Positions 1 to 9,171 are shown, numbered from the stretch's first letter. The stretch is 64,000 nucleotides of DNA from Lichenicola cladoniae (GCF_013201075.1 NZ_CP053708.1:3601501-3665500), one strand, 5' to 3'. Made by a program: numbers and translations. The notes: generated by a model not told the origin, from the sequence alone.

Positions 1-890
1 CGCCGGACCACGCAGGCGATGCGGAGCAGCTGCTGCGCAATGCCGACGCTGCCCTCTACCGCGCGAAATTATCGGGACGAGGCAGCTCGCGTGTATTCGA
101 AGCCGGAATGGACACGGTGATGCAGGCGCGCCAAGCCCTCAAGCTCCGGCTGCGCGATGCCCTGACCAAGAACCAGTTCAGGCTGTTCTACCAGCCGCTG
201 GTCGACGTCGCGACCGGACGCGTCGACAGCTTCGAGGCGCTGCTGCGATGGCAGCATCCGGAACGCGGCCTGCTGGCACCGAGCGAGTTCATCCCCGCGG
301 CCGAGGAAACCGGCTGGATCGTCGCAATCGGACGATGGGCGCTCCAGGAGGCGTGCCGCGAGGCCATGAAGTGGCCGAGTACGATCGGCGTCGCCGTCAA
401 CCTGTCCGCGATCCAGTTCCGGTTCGCGACCCTGACCGCCGATGTCATCGGCGCCCTGGAACAATCGGGGCTACCCCCGAACCGGCTGGAACTGGAAGTC
501 ACCGAGACCCTGCTGATCCAGGACAACGACACCAACACCTCGATCCTGGAGAGCCTGAGCGAACTCGGCGTGCGGATCGCGCTCGATGATTTCGGTACCG
601 GGTATTCGTCGCTCAGCTACCTCCGCAGCTTCCGTTTCGACAAGATCAAGATCGACCGGTCGCTGATCACCACCCTGACCGAGCCGCCGGACAGCGATGC
701 CGTGATGAACGCCATTGTCGGCCTTGGCCGGAACCTGGCGATCGCGACCACCGCCGAAGGTATCGAGACCGACGAGCAGTTCGCCCTGGTCCGTGCCTAT
801 GGCTGCACGCAGGCGCAGGGCTTCCTGTTCAGCGAACCGGTGCCGGCCTCGGGCGTCTCCGGCCTGCTCGAGCGGCTCGGCAGCCGCTAA
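1..890 (+). CDS. GGDEF-EAL cyclic-di-GMP protein, 3'-terminal part
   Basis: The reading frame (first complete codon at base 3) is open from the left edge, so the 5' part lies outside the window. The first ~35 residues end a GGDEF domain (ADAALYRAK, then SGRG). A complete EAL phosphodiesterase domain follows: YQPLVD, EALLRWQHP, NLSAIQF, EVTETLL, DDFGTGYSS, KIDRSLI, AEGIET and a QGFLFSEP end. The usual EAL metal- and substrate-binding residues all look present, so c-di-GMP hydrolysis is likely. The diguanylate-cyclase half and any sensor domain cannot be judged here. It converges with the downstream oxidoreductase gene, with a 36-base gap. Confidence 0.93.
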   Translation, partial: PDHAGDAEQLLRNADAALYRAKLSGRGSSRVFEAGMDTVMQARQALKLRLRDALTKNQFRLFYQPLVDVATGRVDSFEALLRWQHPERGLLAPSEFIPAAEETGWIVAIGRWALQEACREAMKWPSTIGVAVNLSAIQFRFATLTADVIGALEQSGLPPNRLELEVTETLLIQDNDTNTSILESLSELGVRIALDDFGTGYSSLSYLRSFRFDKIKIDRSLITTLTEPPDSDAVMNAIVGLGRNLAIATTAEGIETDEQFALVRAYGCTQAQGFLFSEPVPASGVSGLLERLGSR

Positions 891-926
891 CGTCGCGCGC
901 GGCCGGAATCACACGAGGCCGAGGCG

Positions 927-2243
927 CTATCCGACGGTCGGAACGAACGCGCCGAGTTCCTTCGGCCATGGACCGCGGGTGGTGTCCAGCCCGTCGACCG
1001 GAGGCAGCTTCACCACGCCGCCACCAGCCGCGGCCTGATAGATCGCTGCCATGATCTTCATGTCCTGCAAGCCTTCGGCACCCGGCGTGCGTGGTTCCTG
1101 GTTCGCGTGCAGGGACGCGGCGAACGCATCCATTTCGTGGGCGAACTGGCTTTTCGGCGAGAAGCGTCTTGAGTCGGTCGAGCTCGCCATTCCCGCCTTG
1201 CGATTGATGCCCAGCGTCAGGTTGTCGTAGCCGAACGCCGGGTCGAGCCCGAACCATCCGGTCTCGGCGTGCACCCGCAGGAACCGGCTTTCGTGGAAGC
1301 TGTAGCCGGCGGTGCCGTTGGCGACGACGCCGCTCGGAAACCGCAGGGTGAACATGGAGATGTCCTCGATCTCGCGGAAGCGCGGATCGTTGGCGGGTCG
1401 GGTCAGCTGGCCGGTCACCTCGATCGGCTCCTCGCCGGTGATGTAGCGGAACGCGTTCAGGCAATAGAGTCCGACATCGGGCAGCGAGCCGCCACCGGCA
1501 AGCGCCTTGATCTGGCGCCACTGGCCATTGGGCGCGTCGTTCTGCCCGTTCACCGCCTCGATCATGCGGATCGCGCCAAAGGTTTTCGACCGGGCGAGAT
1601 CGATGACGGTGCGGTGCTCCGGCGTGTATTGCAGGCGGTAGGCGATCATCAGCTTGCGATTGGCCTGGGCACAGGCATCGACCATCGACTGCGCCTCGGC
1701 AACGGTCGCCGCCATCGGCTTCTCGCACAGGACATGCTTGCCTGCCTTGGCGGCGCGAATGGTAAACTCGGCATGCAGTGCGTTGGGCAGCACGATATAG
1801 ACGATGTCGATATCGGGATTGTTGCTGATCTGGTCGAAGGTATCGTAGCTGTAGAGGTTCTTTTCCGGCACGCCGTACTGCGCGGCGATCGCGCGCGCCT
1901 TGGCCGGGTCGCCACTGACCAGGCCGGTCAGGCGAACATGCTTGGTCTCGCCGAAGCCCGGGATGATATTCTCGAGTGCCAGAGCGCCAAGTCCGACCAC
2001 GGCGATGCCGAGGCGTTTGCCCGGCGGCATCGGATTGGGTGCATCGGCGTTCTGTTCGCTCGACTGGTGCAGGGGTGGCAAGCTCACCTTGCCGTCCGTC
2101 ACGGTGCCGCGCAGCGATTGCGGCTCCTGTTCGGGTGCGCCGGCAGCCGGCAGCGAAGCGCCCAATGCCGGGCCGACCAGCCCGATGCCGGCGGCGATCC
2201 CGGCAGCGCTTCCAAACAAGGTACGGCGGGTAAGATCGGTCAT
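927..2243 (-). CDS. Tat-exported glucose-fructose-oxidoreductase-like protein (Gfo/Idh/MocA family)
   Basis: 438 aa. The N-terminus has a twin-arginine signal (TRRTLFG followed by an Ala/Gly-rich hydrophobic stretch), so the folded enzyme with its nucleotide probably goes to the periplasm. The Rossmann start (VVGLGALALENIIPGF), catalytic CEKPM motif, LMIAYR, and AGGGSLPDVGLYCLNA resemble Zymomonas-type glucose-fructose oxidoreductase throughout, from the Pro-rich linker to the C-terminal GAEGLQDM segment. Members reduce or oxidise sugars with tightly bound NADP. The substrate here is inferred from resemblance only; a related sugar or lactone dehydrogenase is possible. It is monocistronic, with 231 bases to the LysR gene stop. 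Confidence 0.88.
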   Translation of the reverse strand: MTDLTRRTLFGSAAGIAAGIGLVGPALGASLPAAGAPEQEPQSLRGTVTDGKVSLPPLHQSSEQNADAPNPMPPGKRLGIAVVGLGALALENIIPGFGETKHVRLTGLVSGDPAKARAIAAQYGVPEKNLYSYDTFDQISNNPDIDIVYIVLPNALHAEFTIRAAKAGKHVLCEKPMAATVAEAQSMVDACAQANRKLMIAYRLQYTPEHRTVIDLARSKTFGAIRMIEAVNGQNDAPNGQWRQIKALAGGGSLPDVGLYCLNAFRYITGEEPIEVTGQLTRPANDPRFREIEDISMFTLRFPSGVVANGTAGYSFHESRFLRVHAETGWFGLDPAFGYDNLTLGINRKAGMASSTDSRRFSPKSQFAHEMDAFAASLHANQEPRTPGAEGLQDMKIMAAIYQAAAGGGVVKLPPVDGLDTTRGPWPKELGAFVPTVG

Positions 2244-2474
2244 TGCAACGCTCCGGCATCGACGCGCCGTGTGAACCCGACTGGACCAGCCTGGTTCCGT
2301 GACGGCGCGCCACGGCAGACCCGGACGATTTTCACGAATCGCAAGCGCTGGCTAACGAGATTGCCGACTGGTTGGTTGGAGCAACAAGAGAGGGTGTCGC
2401 GCTCGATCGCCGGGTTGCGTCCCCCTCTCAGACGCCTGGAATCGGCCGGGAGAACCTTGGCGGCTGAACGATTG

Positions 2475-3320
2475 TCATGTGCTCCGGAGCGTGTCCCTGA
2501 CACTTGCCGAAAGCGAACGGGCGGCAGCCAACACGAGCGGGGAGTGCGCGCGGACAAGCATGACGACCTGCGACGCGGGGAGCGCCGGTAGATCCGACAG
2601 CATCTCGTATTTGCCAAGCCCGCCCGCAACGAGCCTTCCCAGGGGCGCCACGCCGAGACCCGCCCGAACGGCTGCAGCCAGGGCGAGGCAGCTTCCACCG
2701 ACGAAGGCCTCGCGCCAGGGAATGGATGCCTGGTCGAGCACCTTCAGGGCGGCCCCACGCACGCCGCAGGGGGGAGGCAGCGACACCAGCGGCAATGGCC
2801 CCTCCGGTCGCCTCCATCCGGAAGGGGCGCACCATGCGATCGGATCCTCGCCCAGCACCTCACCTTCGGCTCCGCGACCCTCCCGCCGGATGATGGCAAG
2901 ATCGACCTCGCCCCGGTCGAACAGGTCCTTCACCTCCAGCGACTGCCCCAACCGAAGAGCGAAGGTGACGCGCTGCGGAACCGCACTCCGAAGTCTGCGC
3001 AGAATGGTATCGAACGACGTACCAAGCGTGTGATCGCTCACCGCCAGGGCGATGTGAAGTGGTCCGCCATCCTCAGGGGCTATCGCAGCGTCATGGGCTG
3101 CAAGCAGATGGCGTGCACGCTCGAGAAAGATGGTGCCCGCCTCGGTGAGCCGCACATAGCGGGGCGTCCGATTTAGAAGCTTTCTCCCCAGCACGGTCTC
3201 GAGCGTCCTGATCCGCTGGCTGACGACCGGCTGCACCGTGCCCGCGGCTTCCGCGGCCCGTGTCATGTTGCCGTGCTCGGCGACCAGCACGAAAATCCGG
3301 ACGGACTGGAGATCGAGCAT
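2475..3320 (-). CDS. LysR-family transcriptional regulator
   Basis: 281 aa. A typical N-terminal LysR winged helix covers residues ~1-60 (LQSVRIFVLVAEHGNMTRAA, then a QPVVSQRIRTLE recognition segment), followed by a periplasmic-binding-like effector domain (LHIALAVSDHT, VDLAIIRREG, AAVRAGLGVAPLGRL). It diverges from the tautomerase gene with a perfect inverted repeat between the two starts. This is the usual arrangement for a LysR protein controlling its divergent neighbour and itself. The effector is unknown. Confidence 0.92.
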   Translation of the reverse strand: MLDLQSVRIFVLVAEHGNMTRAAEAAGTVQPVVSQRIRTLETVLGRKLLNRTPRYVRLTEAGTIFLERARHLLAAHDAAIAPEDGGPLHIALAVSDHTLGTSFDTILRRLRSAVPQRVTFALRLGQSLEVKDLFDRGEVDLAIIRREGRGAEGEVLGEDPIAWCAPSGWRRPEGPLPLVSLPPPCGVRGAALKVLDQASIPWREAFVGGSCLALAAAVRAGLGVAPLGRLVAGGLGKYEMLSDLPALPASQVVMLVRAHSPLVLAAARSLSASVRDTLRST

Positions 3321-3332
3321 GATCGCGTTTTC

Positions 3333-3357
3333 CTATCATAGAAATTGCCTATGATAG
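3333..3357. promoter_or_regulatory. Inverted repeat between LysR and tautomerase genes (probable LysR operator)
   Basis: CTATCATAG (3333-3341) and CTATGATAG (3349-3357) are perfect 9-base reverse complements separated by 7 bases. This fits a dyad with the LysR T-N11-A core. It begins 13 bases upstream of the LysR start and ends 58 bases before the tautomerase start, so it is well placed to control both. Binding is inferred. Confidence 0.7.
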
Positions 3358-3415
3358 TGTTCACCGATGGCTGGTGCGAGTGCACAAGATCGATGGACAA
3401 GATGGGATGTCGATC

Positions 3416-3847
3416 ATGCCGATGATTACCGTGCGTTACACCGTGCCGCACCCCGGAGCCGACCTCCGCCCGCCCGTCTCCGCCCTCGCAGCCCGGCTCG
3501 CATTCGAGCAGCTTGGGAAGGACTACGCCTTGACCACCGTCCTGGCAGAGCCGGCCGAATCCTCGGCCTGGTTCACAGGCGGGACACCCCTGGTCGAGGC
3601 CGGACTGTCAGCTTTCTGGCTGGAGATCACCGTCACGGCAGGCACCAACACCAAGGCCGAAACGACGTCGTTCGTAAAGGAAGCCTTCAGCGGGATGAAC
3701 GACCTGCTTGGGCCACTGGCCGAGCATAGCTACGTTCGTGTGCATGCAGCCGACGGCGACAGCTACGGCTATGGGGGACGGACACAGAGTGGCCGGTGGG
3801 CTGAGGCCAATCCCGACGGTGCACAGGATTGCCGAGGACCAACCTGA
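3416..3847 (+). CDS. Tautomerase-family protein (4-oxalocrotonate tautomerase-like)
   Basis: 143 aa from the ATG at 3416. This start was chosen because it places Pro directly after Met (MPMITVRY), giving the N-terminal catalytic proline that this superfamily uses after Met removal. A GTG at 3374 and an ATG at 3407 are alternatives that would bury it. The body (ARLAFEQLGK, TGGTPLVEAGLSAFWLEITVTAGTN) has the beta-alpha-beta layout with a second related half, as in longer tautomerases. Substrate unknown. It diverges from the LysR gene and is probably its target. Confidence 0.72.
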   Translation: MPMITVRYTVPHPGADLRPPVSALAARLAFEQLGKDYALTTVLAEPAESSAWFTGGTPLVEAGLSAFWLEITVTAGTNTKAETTSFVKEAFSGMNDLLGPLAEHSYVRVHAADGDSYGYGGRTQSGRWAEANPDGAQDCRGPT

Positions 3848-3905
3848 CGGCTGCCCGATCGCTCCGTCAGCTATTGCGAATCAGCCAGCCGAAAAGGCAA
3901 CGAAG

Positions 3906-4385
3906 ATGAAGCAGTCACTGATCGGATCGATCGCCCTCGTTGCCGTTCTGGCGTCGCCGGCAAGCTATGCGGCGCCGAACCCGTCTCGTTTTGAAAGCGA
4001 CGGTGCAGACCGAAAAGCGATCATGACCCTCCTCCACAATTATACGATCGCGGTATCCGCCAAGGATCAGGTGCTCTTCGAGACGCTGCTCCTCAACAAG
4101 ACGATACCGTTCTCGTCGGTCGCGTCGGCAGTCAGATCGGCGGGAGCCGAAGGCGGAACACAGAACTACGACTCGTTCCGGAAAGGAGTGTTCCTGGGAC
4201 CACCCTTCACGCAACGCTTCGAGGACGTGCAGATCCGGCAGGATGGAGCACTTGCCGACGTGTCGCTCGTATTCGTCAATACCAGCCGAGAAACATCGAG
4301 CTGGGGCTGGAAGACCCTGCAACTGATCAAGGTCGGCAAGAGCTGGAAGATCGCCAGCGAGCTCTACACGAATCACTCTTCCTAG
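3906..4385 (+). CDS. Exported NTF2/SnoaL-like small protein (putative lumazine-binding type)
   Basis: 159 aa. A clear Sec signal peptide covers residues 1 to ~24 (MKQSLIGSIALVAVLASPAS, then YA-AP), after which a single NTF2-like domain follows (DRKAIMTLLHNYTIAVSAKD, then VSLVFVNT and GWKTLQLIKVGKSWKIASE). This resembles the secreted 'putative lumazine-binding' branch of the cone-shaped NTF2 fold. No catalytic dyad can be assigned. It lies 58 bases behind the tautomerase gene on the same strand and may be cotranscribed. The start at 3906 follows a GAAG purine stretch and begins the signal peptide. Confidence 0.72.
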   Translation: MKQSLIGSIALVAVLASPASYAAPNPSRFESDGADRKAIMTLLHNYTIAVSAKDQVLFETLLLNKTIPFSSVASAVRSAGAEGGTQNYDSFRKGVFLGPPFTQRFEDVQIRQDGALADVSLVFVNTSRETSSWGWKTLQLIKVGKSWKIASELYTNHSS

Positions 4386-4452
4386 AGCCGCCGCCTACAA
4401 TGTTTGTCTGACCAGAGGATGAGGATGCGCAGGCTTCGGGCGGAGGGCCGGG

Positions 4453-4932
4453 TCAGTCCCGCGTTCCGATGATCAGCGTCGCGGGCAAAGGTTCGACGCC
4501 TGCGATCCGATCGAGGTTCGTAACCAGGCGCGTGAGCAGGACGCGAAGCAGTCCGGCCTCCTCTTCCGTGAAGTCGTGCAGCACGTCACGATTACCCAGG
4601 AGCAAAGCGGCAATCGCATCCGGCAGGCGAGCTTCGGCGACCGCCGTCAGGGTGATGCGACGGCTGCGCCCGTCAGCCGGATCGGGCGCACGACTTATCA
4701 GCCCATCCCGTTCCATGCGGTCGAGCATCTGTGCCATCGGCGGCTGCTCGATCCTTGCAAAGCGGGCGAGGTCACGTTGTGTGCTCGCCTGGCCATCCCG
4801 GAGTGCAACCAGCACCGGCAGGTGTCCAAGGCCGAAGCCGAGCGGCTTGAGCCGCGCTTCGCTGAGGCGGGCGAACCCGCGCGCCGCAAGGCCGACCAGA
4901 TGCCCAGGCGTCGAAAGCACATCCAGTTTCAT
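4453..4932 (-). CDS. MarR-family transcriptional regulator
   Basis: 159 aa, typical length. The winged-helix core is clear: QASTQRDLARFARIEQPPMAQMLDRMERDGLISRAPDP followed by DGRSRRITLT, the DxRxxxxxLT wing that defines MarR proteins. Flanking helices would form the dimer interface. It diverges from a SnoaL-like gene, and a palindrome in the shared intergenic region is the likely operator. The signal molecule is unknown. Confidence 0.92.
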   Translation of the reverse strand: MKLDVLSTPGHLVGLAARGFARLSEARLKPLGFGLGHLPVLVALRDGQASTQRDLARFARIEQPPMAQMLDRMERDGLISRAPDPADGRSRRITLTAVAEARLPDAIAALLLGNRDVLHDFTEEEAGLLRVLLTRLVTNLDRIAGVEPLPATLIIGTRD

Positions 4933-4965
4933 CTCGCCTCACCTCTTGCATCCACCACCAAGCGA

Positions 4966-4979
4966 ATGCATACGTGCAT
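4966..4979. promoter_or_regulatory. Inverted repeat between marR-type gene and SnoaL-like gene
   Basis: ATGCA-TACG-TGCAT forms a 5-base inverted repeat, 33 bases upstream of the MarR start and ~55 bases before the SnoaL-like start. Its position fits a MarR operator that represses both directions. The arms are short, so this is a moderate call. Confidence 0.5.
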
Positions 4980-5033
4980 ATGTAACGACGCCGGCCTTTG
5001 ATGCAAGTCGTCACGTTTGCAAGGAGCGACCCG

Positions 5034-5408
5034 ATGGACGAAGACGTCGCGATTTTGGTGCGCATCTACGATTGCTTCAATGCACGGAATATAGGCGGCG
5101 TGCTGGCGGTTCTCACCGACGACGTCACCTGGGCCAATGGAATGGATGGTAGCCACGTCCATGGACACGTGGCTCTACACGACTACTGGACGCGCCAGTG
5201 GACCACGGTCAGTCCGCACGTCGAGCCCTTAGCGTTTCACCGGACCGCGGATGGGGCGATCGTCGCGGAAGTCCGGCAATCCGTCCGCGATCTTTCAGGC
5301 AATCCGCTCCAGGAGCAGGCACACGGGTTGAAGGACAAGACGGTTCAACATTCTTTTCGTTTTCGAGCGGGCAAGGTAGCCCGCTTCGACATCCAGGATG
5401 CTGCTTGA
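5034..5408 (+). CDS. SnoaL-like / nuclear transport factor 2 family protein
   Basis: 124 aa from the ATG at 5034, which has a good AAGGAG ribosome-binding site 8 bases upstream; an ATG at 4998 has none. One NTF2-like domain: ILVRIYDCFNARNIGGVLAVLTDDVTWANGMDG, then HGHVALHDYWTRQW and a C-terminal strand ending FDIQDAA. Cytoplasmic, no signal peptide. The family includes ketosteroid-isomerase-like enzymes, but the substrate cannot be read from the sequence. Divergent from the MarR gene, so probably its regulated target. Confidence 0.8.
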   Translation: MDEDVAILVRIYDCFNARNIGGVLAVLTDDVTWANGMDGSHVHGHVALHDYWTRQWTTVSPHVEPLAFHRTADGAIVAEVRQSVRDLSGNPLQEQAHGLKDKTVQHSFRFRAGKVARFDIQDAA

Positions 5409-5505
5409 ATTCAGGACCTGGGTGCATCGGGAAAAGACCGCTGCCGGAGCAGCATCGGAGCACGCACAATGACCGATCCGATTGCAATGCCTAATTCGGC
5501 ATCCG

Positions 5506-6558
5506 CTAGTGATAGCGCTTCCGCATCGCCTCGAGCGGCACCTGCGGGGGTGCCCTGAGCGGATCGAGCGTCGGCATCTGGCCGGTGCGGGCGGCTTCGA
5601 CGGCGCGGAACTGGGCGACGTTGCGCAGATGCTCCGGCAGCGTCGCCGCGAAGGCATGCCCGCCGGTCCCTGTCGCCACGAAATACAGCAGGTCGCCCTG
5701 TGCCGGGTGCGCCACCGCCTGCAGCGAGGCGAGCCCCGGCGAACTGATCGGGCCGGGCGGCAGTCCCGGGATGACGTAGGTGTTGTATGGGCTCGGCTGC
5801 ATCAGGTCGGATCGGGTCAACGGGCGAGGCAGGCTGCCCAGGCCACCGCCGGCGCCGTAGGCCACGGTCGGGTCGGACTGCAGTTTCATGCCCTGGCGGA
5901 TGCGGTTGACGAACACCTCGGCCACCTGGGGTCGCTCGGTGCCCAGCCCGGTCTCGCGCTCGACGATGCTGGCAAGCGTGAGCAGCTGCGCCGGGTCGGT
6001 CAACGGCAAGGACCGGTCGCGGGATGCCCAGGTGGCGGCCAGCGCCTTCTGCATTGCCGCCTGCATCCGCTCCAGCAGCACCGGACGCGACGTGTCCAGT
6101 TCGTAGGCATAGGTCTCCGGCAGGACCGAGCCCTCGGCCGGCACATCGAGCGAGCCGATGAGCGCCGGCGCGCGATCGATCAGGCCGGCGATCTGTGCCG
6201 AGGTCAGGCCCTCGGGAATGGTGAGTTCGTGCTGCACCGGCCGGGCGTGACGCAGCACCTGCAGCACATCGGCGATCGACGCGTGCGCCGGGATGCGGAA
6301 TTCGCCGGCATGCAATGGACCATTACGGTCGGTGAGCCTGGCCAGGCCCATGAACAGCAGGCGCCCGGCATCCCCGGCGGGCAGGACCCGGTCCGCCTGC
6401 AGCGCCGTGGCCACGGTGCGCAGATGACCGTGCGGGATGAGCAGGTCGGTCGCCTGCGGCAATGGTCCGGGTCGCTGCCACAGCACGCGCAGACCGACTG
6501 CGCCAACCCCGGCGAGGATCAGCAGCACGATCAGTAGAGTCACGACGCGGCGCATCAC
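5506..6558 (-). CDS. mltG: Endolytic murein transglycosylase MltG
   Basis: 350 aa. One N-terminal transmembrane helix (residues ~5-27), a LysM-like region, then the YceG/MltG catalytic domain. Hallmarks seen are LTIPEG, LPETY, the catalytic Glu200 in ASIVERETG, VFVNRIRQGMKLQSDPTVAYG, SPYNTY and the final YFVATGTGGHAF. It cleaves nascent glycan strands at the inner membrane and so sets strand length. It follows fabF by 33 bases on the same strand, the common fabF-mltG arrangement in proteobacteria. Confidence 0.95.
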   Translation of the reverse strand: MMRRVVTLLIVLLILAGVGAVGLRVLWQRPGPLPQATDLLIPHGHLRTVATALQADRVLPAGDAGRLLFMGLARLTDRNGPLHAGEFRIPAHASIADVLQVLRHARPVQHELTIPEGLTSAQIAGLIDRAPALIGSLDVPAEGSVLPETYAYELDTSRPVLLERMQAAMQKALAATWASRDRSLPLTDPAQLLTLASIVERETGLGTERPQVAEVFVNRIRQGMKLQSDPTVAYGAGGGLGSLPRPLTRSDLMQPSPYNTYVIPGLPPGPISSPGLASLQAVAHPAQGDLLYFVATGTGGHAFAATLPEHLRNVAQFRAVEAARTGQMPTLDPLRAPPQVPLEAMRKRYH

Positions 6559-6591
6559 TCGGTCACGGGCGAAGGTAGGGACGGCGAACGG

Positions 6592-7914
6592 TCAGACGCC
6601 GCGCACCAGCAGGCTCGCGTTGGTACCGCCGAAGCCGAAGCTGTTCGACAGCGCGACCTTGATCGGGCGCGGCTGCGCCTGGTGCGCAACACGGTCGATC
6701 ACGCTGTCCCGCGTCGGATTGTCGAGGTTGAGTGTCGGCGGCGCCACGTTGTCGCGGATCGCCAGCAGCGAGAAGATCGCCTCGATCGCGCCAGCCGCGC
6801 CGAGCAGATGGCCGGTCGCCGACTTGGTGGACGACATCGCCAGCCCGCGTGCGTGATCGCCGAACAGCCGCTCGACCGCATCAAGTTCGAGGTCATCGGC
6901 CATGGTCGAGGTGCCATGCGCGTTGACGTACTGGATGTCGGCCGTGGTGACGCCGGCGCTTTTCAATGTCTTGACCATGGCGCGATAGGCGCCCGCATGG
7001 CCATCCGCCGGAGCGGTGATGTGATGCGCATCGCCGGACAGGCCGTAGCCGATGATCTCGCCATAGATCTTGGCGCCACGCGCCTTGGCATGCTCGTACT
7101 CCTCGAGCACGACGATGCCGGCACCCTCGCCCATGACGAAGCCGTCGCGATCTCGATCCCAGGGACGCGAGGCACGGGCGGGCGTCTCGTTGAAGCCGGT
7201 CGACAGGGCGCGCGATGCACAGAACCCGGCGATGCCGAGCGCGCAGACGGCCGCCTCGGCGCCGCCGGCGATCATCACGTCGGCGTCCTCGAGCATGATG
7301 AGGCGGGCCGCATCGCCGATCGCATGCACGCCGGTGGCGCAGGCGGTGACCGCCGAATGGTTCGGCCCCTTGAAGCCGTAGCGGATCGAGACGTGGCCGG
7401 AAATCAGATTGATCAGCGCCGACGGGATGAAGAACGGCGAAATCCGCCGCGCCTTGCCTTCATGCACCTGGATCGATGCCTCGTAGATGGTCTGCAGGCC
7501 GCCGATACCGGACCCGATCATGACGCCGGTGGCTTCCTGATCGGCCTCGGTCTGCGGCACCCAGCCGCTATCGGCGACCGCTTCGGCCGCCGCGACCATT
7601 CCGAGATGGATGAACCGGTCCATCTTTTTCTGGTCCTTGTGGGGAATCCACTCGTCGAGAGTGAGTCCACCGGTCTCCCTGGTGCCCGCGGGAACCTGAC
7701 CGCCGACCTGGGCAGGCAGATCCGACGGATCGAACGCATCGATCCGGATGATCCCGGACTCGGCCTCGAGCAGCCGTTTCCAGACTGTCTCGATGCCGAC
7801 GCCGAGCGGGCTGGCGATGCCCATCCCGGTGACGACGACGCGTCGCCGGCCGGAATGGGACGAAGAAAGAGCGGGACCGGCTGTGCCGACCGTATCGTGG
7901 CTATCAGTCGCCAT
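6592..7914 (-). CDS. fabF: Beta-ketoacyl-ACP synthase II (KAS II)
   Basis: 440 aa. The thiolase-fold condensing enzyme of fatty acid elongation. Catalytic Cys192 lies in AVTACATG, and the two His lie in NAHGTSTMADD and SATGHLLGAAG. The C-terminal NSFGFGGTNAS loop is intact. The N-terminus has ~22 extra residues before RRRVVVTGMG, so an internal start is possible. It condenses malonyl-ACP with acyl-ACP in the cytoplasm and sits directly downstream of acpP. Confidence 0.96.
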   Translation of the reverse strand: MATDSHDTVGTAGPALSSSHSGRRRVVVTGMGIASPLGVGIETVWKRLLEAESGIIRIDAFDPSDLPAQVGGQVPAGTRETGGLTLDEWIPHKDQKKMDRFIHLGMVAAAEAVADSGWVPQTEADQEATGVMIGSGIGGLQTIYEASIQVHEGKARRISPFFIPSALINLISGHVSIRYGFKGPNHSAVTACATGVHAIGDAARLIMLEDADVMIAGGAEAAVCALGIAGFCASRALSTGFNETPARASRPWDRDRDGFVMGEGAGIVVLEEYEHAKARGAKIYGEIIGYGLSGDAHHITAPADGHAGAYRAMVKTLKSAGVTTADIQYVNAHGTSTMADDLELDAVERLFGDHARGLAMSSTKSATGHLLGAAGAIEAIFSLLAIRDNVAPPTLNLDNPTRDSVIDRVAHQAQPRPIKVALSNSFGFGGTNASLLVRGV

Positions 7915-7956
7915 GCATCCAGTTCCCAGTCACGCCGAAGTCCAGACCTGAAGAGT

Positions 7957-8196
7957 TCAGGCGGCCTTCTGCTTCTCGATGTAGTCGATCGCGTCCTTGA
8001 CGGTGCTGATCTTCTCGGCGGCATCCTCGGGGATCTCGACGCCGAAAGCCTCCTCGAAGGCCATGACCAGTTCGACCGTATCAAGGCTGTCCGCGCCCAG
8101 ATCGTCGATGAACGAAGCCTCGGGGGTTACCTTGCTCTCCTCGACTCCGAGGTGCTCGACCACGATCTTCTTAACCTTGTCGGCGATTTCGCTCAT
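7957..8196 (-). CDS. acpP: Acyl carrier protein
   Basis: 79 aa from the start giving [10 protein letters not shown], the normal ACP beginning; an upstream in-frame start would add 31 unrelated residues. Ser37 in [10 protein letters not shown] is the 4'-phosphopantetheine attachment site. The protein is strongly acidic with the expected four-helix pattern. It carries growing chains for FabD, FabG and FabF, all encoded alongside. Confidence 0.97.
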   Translation of the reverse strand: MSEIADKVKKIVVEHLGVEESKVTPEASFIDDLGADSLDTVELVMAFEEAFGVEIPEDAAEKISTVKDAIDYIEKQKAA

Positions 8197-8386
8197 CTGC
8201 TTCTGCTTCCTGTCTGCCCTTGGTGAACGGGCGGTTCGAAACTCGTTCGTCCTGTCCTGCATTCCGGTCCCGTAGCCATATAGGGCCACAGTGGCAGATG
8301 CGACTACCCGCTCCGGACGAAGCAGCGGGCGATTAGCATGGTTACCTCATAGCCGCCAAGACGGCCCGCGATACCACGCCATGACC

Positions 8387-9139
8387 TCAAATCATTGCCA
8401 TGCCACCGTTGACATGGATGGTGGCTCCGGTGACCCACGCGGCCTCCGCCGAAGCAAGATAAACCACTGCGGCCGCGATGTCCTCGGGCGTACCCATCCG
8501 ACCCAGCGGAATGGCCGCATTGAGCATCGCCTTCTGCTCGTCGGGCAGGCCGTCGGTCATGGCGGTGGCGACGAACCCGGGTGCCACCACGTTCACCGTG
8601 ATGCCACGCGAACCGACCTCCTGCGCCAGGGACTTGCTCATGCCGATCAGCCCGGCCTTGGCAGCGGCGTAGTTGGCCTGGCCGCCGTTGCCGGTCACGC
8701 CGACGATGCTGGCGATCGACACGATACGGCCCGCGCGACGGCGGACCATGCCCTTCAGCGCCGCCCTGGCCAGCCGGAACGGGGCCGCGAGGTCGACCTC
8801 GAGCACGGTGTTCCAGTCCGCGTCCTTCATGCGCAGCGCCAGCATGTCCCGGGTGAGCCCTGCGTTGTTCACCAGGATGGTCAGCGGGGCCCCCGCAAGG
8901 GCCTCGACGCTGGCGACCAGCGCGTCGGGCGCCGCCGGATCGGACAGGTCGGCCGGGCTGGCGAACGCGTGCCCCGGGGTGATCGCATCCAGTTCGGCGG
9001 CCAGCGCGTCCAACGCCTTGCGCCGGGTGCCGGACAGTACCACCCTGGCACCCTGGGCATGCAGCGAGCGGGCAATGGCGGCACCGATGCCGCCGGAGGC
9101 GCCGGTGACCAGAGCGGTCTGACCGTCGAGCCTGAACAT
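8387..9139 (-). CDS. fabG: 3-oxoacyl-ACP reductase
   Basis: 250 aa short-chain dehydrogenase. The NADP(H)-binding TGASGGIG motif is at residues 12-19, NNAG follows, and the catalytic triad is Ser144-Tyr157-Lys161 (GNGGQANYAAAKAGL). The C-terminus ATIHVNGGMAMI is typical of FabG. It reduces 3-oxoacyl-ACP in the elongation cycle. It lies 32 bases downstream of fabD and ~190 bases upstream of acpP on the same strand. Confidence 0.95.
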   Translation of the reverse strand: MFRLDGQTALVTGASGGIGAAIARSLHAQGARVVLSGTRRKALDALAAELDAITPGHAFASPADLSDPAAPDALVASVEALAGAPLTILVNNAGLTRDMLALRMKDADWNTVLEVDLAAPFRLARAALKGMVRRRAGRIVSIASIVGVTGNGGQANYAAAKAGLIGMSKSLAQEVGSRGITVNVVAPGFVATAMTDGLPDEQKAMLNAAIPLGRMGTPEDIAAAVVYLASAEAAWVTGATIHVNGGMAMI

Positions 9140-9171
9140 GGGAAATTTATCCTGCAGCGATTGTGAACAAG

